A stretch of DNA of 64,000 nt from positions 63,879,093 through 63,943,092 of the forward strand of contig OX344763.1 in the NCBI GenBank assembly GCA_947034895.1. Reading direction: 5' to 3'. A program made the translations under genes and the position numbers. Position 1 is the stretch's first letter; each line of letters opens with the position of its first letter. This document shows, piece by piece, positions 1 through 12,000 of the stretch. Source of the DNA: Rhytidiadelphus loreus. Taxonomy: Eukaryota > Streptophyta > Bryopsida > Hypnales > Hylocomiaceae. The notes under the pieces were generated by a model. The model was not told where the DNA came from. It saw only the letters and a list, made by a program, of their open reading frames with translations, and did not search any database.

Positions 1-2676
1 TACTCAACTTGATAATTGCGGACGCTAGCTCTTGGTTCCTAATGTTTCGAACGCATACCGGGAGGATCTGCTGGATTATCACATGGAAATCATGAGACTT
101 CAATCCGCGAAGCTTTCCCTTCTCAATTTTCCGTCGAAGATTAGATACATATCCACTTGGCATTTTCATGGCTTTCAAAGTCTCCAAAAATGTTGCCTTG
201 TCTGCATTCGAAAGCACGTACTCCGCGTCTGGCATTGCAAACTTGTTGCTGCCAGGAAATGTTTCTTTAAGCCACAAGTGCTCCCTCACTGATCAACTCT
301 GTAGATCTAACCTAACTGTTGGCGTGTCACTTTCTCCTAAAAGAAACTTCAGTAAAATCTCGCATATATTTTTTTCACAATGCATGACATCTAAGGTATG
401 CCTGCAAGGATGACCCTGCCAAAAAAAAATAAAAAATCATAAGCCTTATGTATAAATTTACCATGCCAACATGAAAGGCATGACCTTTCAATAATACACT
501 ATTTCTTGGTCATCGCAAAGACTGCTTATTTTGTCAACAATTTCGAACTGATTGCTTAAACAAAAGATAAGCATTCTAAAAAATTCTTTTGTGTAGTTCA
601 TGGATTGTTCTTCTCTTGCCTTCCGGCAATGAACACATTCAAGCCTTTGATCTGCCAACATGAAGTACAGGTTTAGGGTTCTAGAAGACTTACCTCCCAA
701 TATAGTAGAGTAAAGAAAATGCTGACGCGTTTCACTCCATGTTTTTTCACAGGGTCTTCATCGGAATCTTCTACTCCGCCTTCACGGAGAAACAACTCTC
801 GTTCAAGACCATGGGCATGAATTTTGTGTCCAGTTTGTCGTTGAGGAGGAAGAGACCGCTCTGGTTTGCCATTTAAAGATCTTCTAGCATTACGGAAAGG
901 ATGATCCTCATCTAGGAAACGTCGACCTCCAAGATAGACCATCTTCTTCAGACAACCGGAGTGCTCTGCACATGTTTGTTCCCCGCATAGTGGACAACCT
1001 CTGTAACCCTTAGTCTGCTGCCCAGATAGCAACTTGTATGCAGGGAAATCATGCACGCACCATAGAAGTACTGCCCTTAAATTGAACCGCCTTTGTCCTA
1101 TTGGATTGGACATATCTACTGCTGGAACACCGTCCCACAATTTCAGCAAATCTTGTACTAAAGGCTCTAGATAAACATCAACGAACTCCGCTGCTGGTGC
1201 CTTTGGACCGGGAATTAGTATAACTAGTTTCAAGAAAAATGTCTTGCTAGTCATCAAGGGAGGCAGATTATAAATAGCAACGAGAAAAAGCCATACAGAG
1301 TGTTTTGTAGATTGATTCCCATAGGGATTCACACCGTCACCTATGAGACCTATCCTAAGGTTTGTGGCAATACTTGCAAAATCTAGATAGGTGTCATCTA
1401 TGTACTTCCATTGTTCACCGTCTACCACTGATTTCATCATTGGCTCTTCGGAGTGGTTTCTCTCATGGAAAGTCATCATCTCCGCAATTTTAGGACATTG
1501 AAACATTCTACGAAGTTGATCTATAATAGGGAAATACCGTAAGACTTTGCTTGGAATACTGCTTGACCCTTGGATGTACCTAGATTTCCCAGATCCAGGG
1601 TACGGACAACTCACCAAATCTTTTTTGGTACCTCGAAACAATACATGTCCATCAGGACAGCAGTGGATGGCCTCATGCTTCAGTCCCAACTTCAACACCA
1701 TTCGTCTGGCCTCATATGATGTTCGAGGTAAACTGTTTGATTTTGGAAGCAAATCTTGCGAGAGGAATTTCAGCAACTCGTCCAGAAAAGAGAACGGAAT
1801 TGAAAATAGACTGCAAATTGTTATGAGAACAATGGCAACTTCAAGACGATTCATTTTGCAACCTTCATAAATGCGCTCATTTGAATCTCGCAGCAGCTCC
1901 TCAAATTCAGGCCCATACATTTCCAACTCCACTTCCACCTCTTCGTCTTCCTCAGGACCCCCTTGTACCTGTTGCATATCGTTATACAAATTATCTACAC
2001 GAGCAAATGCATGCTCCACTACGGCACTTACATCCACATTGGTCCTTTCCGGCCAAATGAATTCATCAGGTCCTCGTTCATTGCTTTGAACACCATGGAA
2101 ATAATCTTCTTGTTGTGGCAGACCTTCATCAGTGGGTCCTCTGATGCTCTCTCCATTCTCACTCTACATCCATGGCACGACATTCCGTTATAATTGTATA
2201 AAATAATTAGCATTATACGCATACCGTGTTTCAAAGGAATGTATTCCAAGCCATGACATGTACAGTTCTGGACCGTACATTGAGAACTTCGATTTGGCCC
2301 TGTACCTTTACGAACAGAAGGGAATGACTTCAAAAACCGATTCTGAAATTAGACCAACTGAATGGAGTTTTGTAGGTTTCCATCTCTGAATTAAATATTG
2401 TATTCAAATTCATAGCAGAAGGGAACAGAAGGCAAAAATGTGGCACACAATCATGCATTCAATGAATTCAGGATATACTATTGATCTCACTAGTACAGGA
2501 TATTGAAGGTACGAGTCTCGTTCAAAAATCCTGTGATGTCGTGCAACAGTGTCTATGTTTCGAACAATGCCTCCTCTGCAGCGTTTACATGCACAAACAT
2601 ACTCCGATAATCCTTGTCTAGAAGCGATCAATCTCTCAATGTGGTACGTTGATGACAATCTCACCTTCCACCTCAT
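1..2676 (-). pseudogene. CACTA (En/Spm) tnp2-type transposase, multi-exon, 3' end beyond window
   Basis: DDE-type transposase of CACTA elements, which cuts and inserts its element in the nucleus. Reading right to left: 2410-2676 encodes the basic N-terminal segment with the CACKRCRGG motif; about 2226-2333 encodes a Cys/His piece (NCTCHG); the main exon 694-2164 carries GLIGDGVNPYG, YNLPP, ILIPGPKAP, DFPAYKLLSG, CPLCGE and DEDHPFR, in tnp2 family order. At 694/693 the exon meets a perfect donor (AG|GTAAGT); a GCAG acceptor ends at 416 and exon 415-1 continues in phase with the hallmark LDVMHCEKN and, near the edge, LKSHDFHV. Spacing from YW to LDVMH matches the family, so the 277-bp intron is well supported. 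One in-frame TGA (293-295) breaks the last exon, so I call it a pseudogene. Upstream exon joins are less certain. No initiator was chosen: the ATG at 2037 is internal. Confidence 0.9.
416..693 (-). other. Spliceosomal intron in tnp2 gene
   Basis: A GTAAGT donor at 693-688 and a pyrimidine-rich GGCAG acceptor at 420-416 bound this intron. Removing it joins YWE to GHPCRHTLDVMH in phase 0, which restores family spacing. Short open frames inside it (488-700) are intron read-through. Confidence 0.75.
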
Positions 2677-5599
2677 TGCTTACAAGCACTGAATGAAATC
2701 TTGAATTCTTAGAACACGGACTGATACAGAAAAACTACGGAACTACCTGCTTGAAGAAAAAACACAACACATTGCTTTCTTAGGTGAATATAACATGTGT
2801 CCAACAATTATTCTACTTCATACCACTTCTGGAAACAGACAAGAGTAACATTCATTTGCAAGCTTGAGAAAAAAATGCAACTATTTATAATCTCAATATT
2901 CAAATCATGTAATTGACATACCATACTCCGTTTCAAAATGAATATATCACTTTTATGAACTCCTCTTTGTGAACCTAATTACTAGTAGGAAAAGCATGCA
3001 CTTCTATGAATCCTTTGCCATCTACTAACTACAAAGAAGTTCCTGTCGTATTTCTAAATCTATTAACATCCTTTCCTAAGAATATTATTTTTGCCATGTC
3101 GGACCACATGTCAACCTGTCTGCATAATAGAAAGTCAGACTTACTACGACAACGAATACCATAAATTTTACTAAAAGAATTTGGACAGTAATTGCTTCAA
3201 GGCATTTCGGATGCATTGGAAGGAATTAATGTCTTCGTAACCGACAGCCCACGGGTATGGAAGTCCGTGATGAAATGTTCGATGACATGAAATGAGGACG
3301 TATCAAAGCAATTTCAAAATCAAGAATGCCAAGGACAGTGACAAAAACGACAAAATGGATCAACTGCAGTCATCCATGATATGCAGAGATGACGGAAACT
3401 AATTCCTTTTTTTTACAATTCCAGGAACAAGAATTCATAGTCCATGCTCTTCAATCATTTAACATCAATACATAAGAATACTATACAAGAAATCGTACAT
3501 GGAAGTATGAATAGTGGAGACCGAGACCTTGCCTGTACAAGAATACTCAATACCATGCACTAGTGTTGGAAGGAAACAACCACGAACTCTAATGCAGACA
3601 ATCCTTCAATTGTGCTCTCCTAGTCGCATTCTGCAAGGCGGGTAGACGCGGATTCAGTCAATTCCTTGAACAACTCAAGGTTTGCACGTACAAAATATGC
3701 ATAAGATTTAACTTCGTTGTACAAGGATTGTGCATTTCAATGTCGTTCATGGCCTTTCACCAAATCAAACATTGATGTCCAAAAATTATACAACATACAA
3801 GACATGAGATTCAAAGAGCAGCCTCTGCAGCAATTAAGAATTGAAGAATGAAAGTGGGAACGCGAATACAATACACAAGTCGTAAGTATGTTCTTTCAAT
3901 TCTTACATATGAAATTGTTAATGGAAACAAGTCATATGTGCATCTCATTACAAAATAAACACTGATAGCAGATCCATGAAGCACACATTCAATACATTAT
4001 AGAAAATACGTGTCTTTTACTTAAAGTCAATATTACATGTAGACATCATTAGGTAACTAGCAGGTCGGCCTCTCTGGAATGCATTGGCCGTTACTATTCA
4101 GTTGATTTCTACAACACATTGTTTTGACTTTCTGTTGCTTTTGTATAATATAAAAATCCACTACCCCCTACAGGATTTCAAAACCAGTACTCTAAAAAGA
4201 ACTCACTACTCTTCTTTTAGGTACCGACTCCATTGTATGGGACGAAAAAACTTAGTACTTGACCAGAGGACACAGAACTGAGCTCCATGTGGAGTGGCCA
4301 AACCAACCCTCCCAATTGTCCACGTTTCATAATTATACAGATTCCAATACTGAACGTTGTACTCCATTAACCAGTCTAGCATGACTTGCAGCACCTCGTA
4401 TCCTCGCATGTACTTTGTCCTGTTCACGACTTTCCTTTGAAAAGGCACCACCTCTTAGAGTCGTAGACAGAATTTTGTATGAAACTTTAAAACATGTAAT
4501 TCTTCATCGACCATGTTTGGAATGACCAAATAAATCCCTCCCCAACATAGAAGAGTTGGAGTACTGCAAAATTACCTTCTTCTGCGAATTTTGTCTCCTC
4601 TGCTTCATGACTTGTACAAACGGGTTTGACTTCCTGTATCAGCACGTGGACAACAAAGACAGTCCTTTAAGATGACCAAAGCAATGAAAGGTACGAATGG
4701 ATTGTCACACACTCACTTATGGGACATTTTCATCGCAAAACCGTCATACACATGAAACCTTTTTTCACTTCATGTTATTCTAGAAGAAGTGCATGCCCGG
4801 AATGAAAAAATCATTTCGAAGATTATAATCAATATGATAAGAGATATGTGTTGAGAAAAAGCAAATGCATGCCACTGTTCACATGCTTAGTGAACAACAA
4901 TTTCCAATAAAAATAAGAATTTTTTGACGAACAATTAATGTTTTTAGAGAATAATGGAGAACGAAAACTTCAACATCCACCATTGTCAAAGACGTAGGAA
5001 GCATACCTTTCTCTGTTCAATGAAGTGAAGGACTACTAGCCAAAAATTTAGAGTCAATACTGCAGACAAAGAAGTACGACTTTTATGAAGAACGACTTCC
5101 GATTGCACGTGTGTCCAAGAAACGCTACAGAACAGTCGTTTCCTTCGTCTACACAAACAGACAATGTAGATTTAGCTTCCTGAATTTACAAGCTTTTTCT
5201 ATGACAAGGGCTGAATCTGAACATATTTCAACGATCTATAGTTATGAAGAGCATTACAACTTTTCTGTGGCTTCTGAGAATAGGCATTCTGTTGAATAGA
5301 GTATCAACTGTACAAGAATGTTTTTTTTTTAGCATGATGACAAATATAGACGTCTAAGAAGAAGAGCACTCCATATTCTCTAAAACTGCACTACCTATTC
5401 ACGAGTTCGAATGTTACTGTGTCTATCCGCATTTCTCACTGCACCTACTGTGTGAAGTGTGATGGAATGGACGAAACGACTGAAATGAGAGAAACGTCTC
5501 CAACAAAGGTTACCTCGCATTACAAATTGTCAAGAACAATTTAACTACGCATGTGTAGAAACTGCTGACAAGATTGCGAGACAATCACATCTCCATTAG

Positions 5600-6064
5600 G
5601 TGGCACACGGGTTCCTTTCATTTGTGCTAATTATGGCAAATACTATTACAGGGATTAACACACCTATGTTAGAGCACGAGAAGATGTTCAATCAATATTG
5701 CAGCTTCTTAAGTATGACAAAAACAATGGAGACTAATTCTGCTTTTGTATGTGTTTCTGCTCCATTTACAAAGAAGAAGGCTATGGGGACTTGTACCTTT
5801 ACATTCTTGATATACTGCCGGAATCTGAATGCTTGGTGTTTGGCTGTGTATGCAATGTACCACAACTTCTCTATTGCATATACGTGCACAAAATGCAACT
5901 TCACTGTGTTGGGGCATGCTACTCAAACAAACCCAGAAAATCTAATGTCATCCATAAAATTAACTTACATATACAATGGAAAAGAGAGGAGTGTTATGAG
6001 TGCGCTGTTTGAAGCTTCTGCACTCAGGCATATCGAAGCTACAACAATAGGGTCTGCAGGCTAA
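5600..6064 (+). CDS. Hypothetical 154-codon open frame, possibly spurious
   Basis: The frame encodes a Cys-rich, moderately hydrophobic product with one CTKC motif and no recognised domain. There is no supporting splice structure, and the frame opens at a non-ATG-like context (GTG at 5600, first ATG at 5633). Composition resembles the surrounding non-coding DNA. Listed only because it is the longest open frame in a 4-kb gap. Confidence 0.12.
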   Translation: MAHGFLSFVLIMANTITGINTPMLEHEKMFNQYCSFLSMTKTMETNSAFVCVSAPFTKKKAMGTCTFTFLIYCRNLNAWCLAVYAMYHNFSIAYTCTKCNFTVLGHATQTNPENLMSSIKLTYIYNGKERSVMSALFEASALRHIEATTIGSAG

Positions 6065-6440
6065 ATTATAAATGATGTCTCCGTCTACAAATTTGACGAA
6101 TTGACAATGGAAAGGCTCATTCTACCTTCAGTTGCTTCAACTGGGCTCCTATGAATTCATGTAACCGTGTGACTAAGACATGAGACTTTACGGACATGAA
6201 GAAGAAATATGTTCCGTAAAGAACAGATTCGGACATACAGATAGCATTATACTTTCAGTAATCTGTGATTTCCGAACATAAAAAGTCCCAACTAAGTGTG
6301 TTTGAAGTATAAGAAAAAAATGTTATTAAAGTACGATAAGAAGGTTTAATGAAATCAAGATTAGTACGTGAAGGAAAATATAATAATAATCATGGTAGAT
6401 GATACGACATGACTAATGAAAATCTGGAAATCTTTAATCG

Positions 6441-6902
6441 TCATTGCGATACTAAGTAGATACACATAATTACAGAGGAAGGCAGTGATGTACCGTAACG
6501 ACCTGATGGAGATAGGTTACTTGATTTTCTAGAGATACACTTGAAGTTTGTCACCCTCACCATATATACGGCAATGTTGTTTGCAGTTGGACGATGCACA
6601 CCTCCATCCCTGCTACTGCGTTTTTGTTGTCGAAGACATGTTAGTTTGTAGGTCTTTCCATGCGAGCCTTGTTTTTCCTGCAAAAAATCTAGAGACACTG
6701 GACAAAACGAAGGAGCCACAACAATTTCGTCTCCTACAATGCCGGAAGTTACTCCCTTCGAAATGATTCGCTTGACCACGATTAGGGATAACAATTTACG
6801 ACTGAAGGAACTATTCGGGCCTGCATAGTCCCTGTAAGTCTTCAGTACGCTTAATTTGAACTGAGCATCCTCGTCAAGTCCTTCCATTCTATAGGTACCC
6901 AC
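6441..6902 (-). CDS. Hypothetical 153-codon open frame, possibly spurious
   Basis: Encodes a basic product whose first third (MEGLDEDAQFKLSVLKTYRDYAG) looks more protein-like than the rest. It lies upstream of tnp2 on the same strand and could be a remnant of a 5' exon of that element, but no tnp2 N-terminal motif is visible. No domain recognised. Confidence 0.15.
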   Translation of the reverse strand: MGTYRMEGLDEDAQFKLSVLKTYRDYAGPNSSFSRKLLSLIVVKRIISKGVTSGIVGDEIVVAPSFCPVSLDFLQEKQGSHGKTYKLTCLRQQKRSSRDGGVHRPTANNIAVYMVRVTNFKCISRKSSNLSPSGRYGTSLPSSVIMCIYLVSQ

Positions 6903-7139
6903 GAAGAATCTGAGGTTAGTGAACTCGTGTCACTCAGCCATGGAAATGTACGGCGGGACTTTGGATTTTCCCCACCGTCATGAATTTATTGTCCGCAGAC
7001 ATACAAAGTGCTGAAATTTCTAAAATAACATAGCTATGCATTTGTGGAGGCGGTCGTATGTGAGCACAGAACGTGTCCGCATATGTTCATGGAAGTGGAA
7101 GTAATGCTGCGTACCTGACACTAGTAGAAAAAAACAGTG

Positions 7140-7310
7140 ACCAAATTAACAAAACTCAACACAAAAGTGTTGATTTTTTTTGTTAATTTGGACGTGTTGA
7201 TTTGAACACAAAAGTGTTGATTTTTTAACAAAACAGTCTTGAATCTTAACAAAAAAGTGTTCATTTTCTAACAAAAAAGTGTTGATTTTTTTGTTAATTT
7301 GGACATTTTT
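7140..7310. repeat. Subterminal short direct repeats of CACTA element
   Basis: Four to five imperfect copies of a unit like AACAAAAAAGTGTTGATTTT, spaced 30-60 bp. Subterminal repeats of this sort are transposase-binding arrays in characterised CACTA elements; the role here is inferred by analogy. Confidence 0.6.
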
Positions 7311-7436
7311 TTTGAAATATTTTTTTAAAAATTCATAAAATATATTTTTTAACATCTAGGGTAGTGCCACATGGCCGGCAATCCAACTACCACATGGCAA
7401 CCTAGCCAATTGCCACATGGCAATGGCTACCATGGA

Positions 7437-7505
7437 AATGAAGCCACCGGGGTTTGAACCCGGGACCTCATGGTTAGAGGCCAAGGCTCTTGCCAAGGCA
7501 CCAAC
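7437..7505 (-). tRNA. tRNA-derived sequence (pseudo-tRNA or SINE head)
   Basis: On the minus strand TTGGCAAGAGCC resembles a pol III A box and CCCGGGTTCAAACCCCGG is a near-perfect T-arm with a B box (GGTTCAAACC). The anticodon stem pairs poorly and no acceptor stem closes, so this is not a functional tRNA. It could be the head of a SINE captured by the CACTA element. Confidence 0.5.
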
Positions 7506-7554
7506 CTTTCAAGTTGTTTTATTACTTATGGAATAGAAATCCATTTAGATAGTT

Positions 7555-7950
7555 TTTTCGGATTTTTTTCATTCTTTTTTAAAGTCAGCAGACTTTAGGA
7601 GCAATTCAGACCCAGTAAAAGACATTTTTTGGAAAAACTTCAGACTAGAAAACGTTGACAAATCTAGTTATCTTTCACCTCCAACAATTTTTTTGAGATT
7701 CGGAATTTCGGACCTACCAATCGAAAGTTATGAACAAAAATCAGAGAGGGATGAAAATGAATATTTTAAAAAAAAATTTTAAACTCCCTCTCTGATTTTC
7801 GTCCATAACTTTTTATTGGTAGGTCCGAATCTCAAAAAAATTGTTGGAGGCAAAAGATAACTTAGTTTTCAACTTTTTTAAGTTCAAAGTTTTTCCAAAA
7901 AAGTTCTTTTACTGGGTCTGAATCGCCTTTTAAGTCTGCTGACATTTTAG
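7555..7950. repeat. Long inverted-repeat hairpin 1
   Basis: The left arm begins near AAAGTCAGCAGACTTTAGG and includes CAGACCCAGTAAAAG; the right arm carries the reverse complement (CTTTTACTGGGTCTG ... AAGTCTGCTGAC). Arms are about 180 bp and meet at an A/T tract near 7770. It folds into a near-complete hairpin, so it resembles a foldback MITE nested in the CACTA element. Confidence 0.8.
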
Positions 7951-8099
7951 AAAATTGATTAGTGATGACTTAATTTTTTTTTAAATCTACATTGTAAAAT
8001 TAAGACTCCAAAGGCTTCTAAAGAAAAAAAAGATTTAAAATATACTTATATTTGAATTTGGAGTTGAGGTATATAATTTTATTTACTTTATTCTTTAAT

Positions 8100-8482
8100 G
8101 TTTTTCCCATTAAAAGTCAGTAGACTTTGGTGGCAATTTTGTCCTAGAAGATAAACTTTTCAAAACATCCTTTGAACTAATGAAAGTTTTAAGATGAAAA
8201 CATCTTTCACCTCCAACAATCCGTTTAAGATTTAAATCTTTAAATTAAAAGTTATGGACAAAAATCAGAGAAGGTGTTTCAAAATATAAAAAAGAATTTC
8301 CATTTTTACCCCTCTATGATTTTTGTTCATAACTTTTGATTAGAAGATATAAATCTCAAAAAAAAATTTGGAGGTGAAAGATATATCAATTTTACAACTT
8401 TCATTAGTCCAAAGTTTCTTGAAAAAAATAATTTTTCAAGGTGAAAATTGCCCCTAAAGTCTGCTGACTTTAATAAACACCG
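8100..8482. repeat. Long inverted-repeat hairpin 2, related to hairpin 1
   Basis: Same design as the hairpin at 7555: outer arms AAAGTCAGTAGACTTTGG and CCTAAAGTCTGCTGACTTT, inner arms with TCACCTCCAACAAT and its complement, centre near 8295. Arms are more diverged than in copy 1. The shared outer and inner motifs show both hairpins derive from one family. Confidence 0.78.
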
Positions 8483-9003
8483 AATTGTGTACTTATTTTG
8501 TTCTTAAATCTACATTGTATATTGAAGATTCTTAAAGATTTTTGAAGATTTCCAAGATTTCTAAAAGAATTCAAAAGATTCCAAAAGATTCCCAAAAATT
8601 TAACAAAATTTTGTTGATATCGTAATTGCACTATCCAAATCAACAAAAAAATTTGTTAATTAGGGCACAGTTAACAAAAATTTGTAAAAGTGGACGTTGT
8701 AGTACCCAAATTAACAAAAAATTGTTAATGTTTTGTTAATTTGGGCACTGTTTTTCTAGTAGTGAAAGCAATAGCGCTCTCCTCTGCCACAAAACTTGTA
8801 GTGCTTGGCCGTCAATAGGGTTTGTATGTCATGGGATTAAGGCACGAATCCAGAAACAAACTGTCAGGAAGTCGACGGATGAAAACGTTGCAACAGCACT
8901 ATAGCATTCGTTAACCCTGTGTGGCGTCGGCCCTACTGTACTTCAGTTCTCATATGAACTGCTGTTGTTGTAGTGTCTCTGTTTTTTCTTCTACAATTCA
9001 ACT

Positions 9004-12000
9004 TTGGAGTGTCTCTTAGTAGCCAGTCAAATCGTGCTTCGCAGGTACGAGTTTCAAAATTCATCCGTTCTATTGGATGCTACTTTGGCCTTGAAAACAG
9101 GGAGAATACGGACACCGAGTCCACCCAAATCAACTACAAGCGGCAGTAGTGACAGCAATATTGAAGAGGAAGAAATGGAAGGAGCAACAAAAAATAGAAA
9201 GCACCCGCCTCTGGCTACATCTACACAACAACAACTCAAGAGAAACACTACAGTTCTTATCGGAGAAGACTCAACAGTGGAGAGAAAGTGTTCGCTTCGA
9301 GTCCGTCTATAAAGGGAGCGCTGGAAGAGTCAAGAGAAGGATAGCTCTGCCAAACACGAAGAAATAGGGACTGATAGTGACAACGACTACACCGAAGGGG
9401 ACAACACCAATCCTGCGTCCTCCAAATCAGTGTCATTGCAGACGGATGAGGATATTGTGGAAGAATACGCTGATTACGAGGAAGGACATGACATTGTGAA
9501 AGAAGCACTTTGCATTGGACAATAGCTCACAATTGCAGAAGAAGAAGCTGTGGAGGAGTCTTCACCCTTGAACCCTAGCACGTATTGGAGGCAGTCTCGT
9601 TTGGAGGAGCCATTGAGACCAACATCAGCGCAGCAATCTTTGAAGGTTACTTCTAGTACGGAAGCTAAGGTATGTCTTCATATAGAGACATGAACATGTA
9701 GATCTAATTTTCTCTTGCATTATATATGGAGAATGGAAGAAACAGCTATCATGGACTAAGTGCTTTGTCTCATTTAATGCATTACAATAAAATTGGTTTG
9801 TCGACACCAGATTTCTTCTAGGGAAGTGAAGTTCCAGTATATGGTGATCCTCAGGTTCTTCCTATTGAGGAAACTTTGCAATATTCTGAAGGATTGATGA
9901 TGTGTTATGCAATTTTTTTGCCTAAAGCATTGGTATTATTTTATCATTTTCTAGATGTCATTAACCTGCTAATTATGTCCACAGCAGTCGTAGAAGTTGA
10001 ACAATCCGGTGTCGTCGGAGTAGGAGTGTCTTCAATTTTTCGGAGTTTATGTGGTCCCTTTCTACAAAACGGTTTTCAAGGGAAATATATAATGCCTGTA
10101 GTGTTATACAACGGTTTCTGCTTGATTGTTGCGTTGGTACTTGAAATTGGCCAATTGGGGAATTACAGTTTCAGTTATTTGAGGGATCACTTTTTTCTGA
10201 AAACTGTCTTATAGTGCTAGAGAAGTTGAAGCCTTCAAGTAGGCCAACATGAAATTCATGGCAATAAGGAAGAAGTTGCCATCAGAGGAATGATTATTTA
10301 GCATTGGCATAAATTCAATGTGATGTTTAGAGAATGTAATTGTGTACATTTGTTGTTTAATGTATTTGTCAATGAAATCTTTAAGGTGAAATTGTCAATG
10401 GATGTCTAGAATTTTGTCGACGTCCTTAGTAAAATTTCGGAAAATGAGTAAGCTGTGCCTCAGTGTCTCTAGTATGTGGAGTTCATGCTTTCACATTTCA
10501 GGAAGTAGTCAGCAATTACGGTGGTCAAAGTCTTGTTAACGTAATAATAATCAATGAGTACCTAGAGGCAGAAGCTAGTGTCTATGATTAGTGTGTGGTC
10601 CATGTTCCGGGATAAACTTGGTCACACATGTTCGTCATTAGCATTCTTCCGAGTGCAAGAGTTCCTGTTGTTAAATTATAGCCACTGTGTTTTACAGGAG
10701 TATTGCATTGACTATCGTGTATTATGTCAGGTGGTTTTGTCAATGGGTTCTTTGCAGGAGAGAAACCAAGAAGAAGACGGTTTTGAGCCATGGTTGACGG
10801 CAAAGAAAGGTACAAGAAAACCACATAAAACAAAAAAAGGTCTAGCAGACAATAACGCAAAGAAAGTATCACCAAACAGACCAAACATGCCCCTACTAGA
10901 AGGCCTTGCCTCAGGTAGCCCATCGAAGAGCCATCAGAGTATTCATGAACAACTTCGACAGAAGAGAAGTGACAGGAAGAGGAAAGGTAAACTAGTAGAA
11001 GAAGAAGGTACAGTCGTCATATCAGAGGAGTATAATCTTCTTCAGAGTTTGAAGAAAAAGTCCGCACCCAGACTTTCAGAAGAGACCACTAACGGTGAGT
11101 GTTTTTACCAAGCCTTTTGAAAGGATTTGTGTTTGTTTATATCTGCCCTGGCTTCATGTCATTGGTATTGTATGAACTCAATAGCTTGGTAGCCTCTATT
11201 GCTCTGAATTGATTGACAGTAACTTCTTGCATGTCGGAAGAAGTGAATCCACATAGAATGAACAACACATTATGTATGTAGTTTTGCATGTTCTTGAAGT
11301 CGTATGAAATTCAGTACTAGCAAGGAAGTTCCGGGAATGAAACCGAAAATGAAGTGAAAAGGAGGGTGAAAAGCTAGTGGAAGTTGAGTAGTCATCCTCC
11401 GTGGAGTTTTTCAACAATGTACAAAATGGGTTGTACAATACATGACTATAGATGTGTTTCTTCTACAGCAGTAGGGAGGAAAATATCTAAAAAAGTATTG
11501 GTCTATGCTTCATTGATATATAGAAACTCGTTATTCAAATGTATAAGGACTAAACATGAAAGACGATAGGAAAGTCATGTCGAAGGCTTGATGATTTGTG
11601 GTATGCAGTGTTGGTCTGTACTGAATGCGGAAGTTAATGAATTTATTGACCAAGCATTGCTTGCAATATATGTATGGAACGTAAATGACAGTGGAAGGTT
11701 CCATGTCATTGATGGTGGTCTGCCGTGTTTATTGTTTGTTTAGATGGCCTACCATCACGTGATGGAGTCGAAGACATGTTTCAGTTGAAAGAGACGGCGT
11801 CGCGTAGTGAAATTTTGAAACAGGAGTCTCGCAAACAATTGACAGAGTCATCCTCATTTATGAAGAGGAAGGGGGAGGGTGGAAAGAGTCGTACATCTAC
11901 CAAGGCCAAGCCAGTCTTCGATTTTTTGTTGTCAACCGTAGGAGCATCATCTTACGTAGAGGAATGTAGGACAGGTGGAGGGCAGAAGGAAATAACAACA

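Larger units (their letters stand above)
2677..7118. other. Region without recognised genes, upstream of tnp2
   Basis: About 4.4 kb of moderately AT-rich DNA between the tnp2 pseudogene and the CACTA-derived element. Only short open frames occur and none shows a family motif. It may be the untranscribed part of the element that carries tnp2, or the spacer between two elements. I saw no terminal repeat, tRNA or array here. Confidence 0.5.
7119..8764. mobile_element. Non-autonomous CACTA element, 1.65 kb
   Basis: The left end reads CACTAGTAGAAAAAAACAGT and the reverse complement of the right end reads CACTACTAGAAAAACAGTG; the match continues inward through CCAAATTAACAAAA. These are the termini expected of CACTA transposons. 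The interior has no transposase. It holds short direct repeats near the left end, a tRNA-like stretch and two long inverted repeats. The 3-bp flanks (TGA left, AAA right) do not match, so the target-site duplication is lost or my end is off by a base or two. It lies between a leftward tnp2 gene and a rightward PF03004-like gene, but its internal sequence does not look derived from either. Confidence 0.8.

Noticed and set aside
1547..1870. Plus-strand 107-codon frame
   Set aside because: Antisense shadow of the tnp2 main exon.
7146..7355. 69-codon minus frame rich in Lys/Asn
   Set aside because: Made of the subterminal AACAAAAAAGTGTTGATTTT repeats.
7119..8764. Perfect 3-bp target duplication for the CACTA element
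   Set aside because: Flanks read TGA and AAA; no duplication could be claimed.
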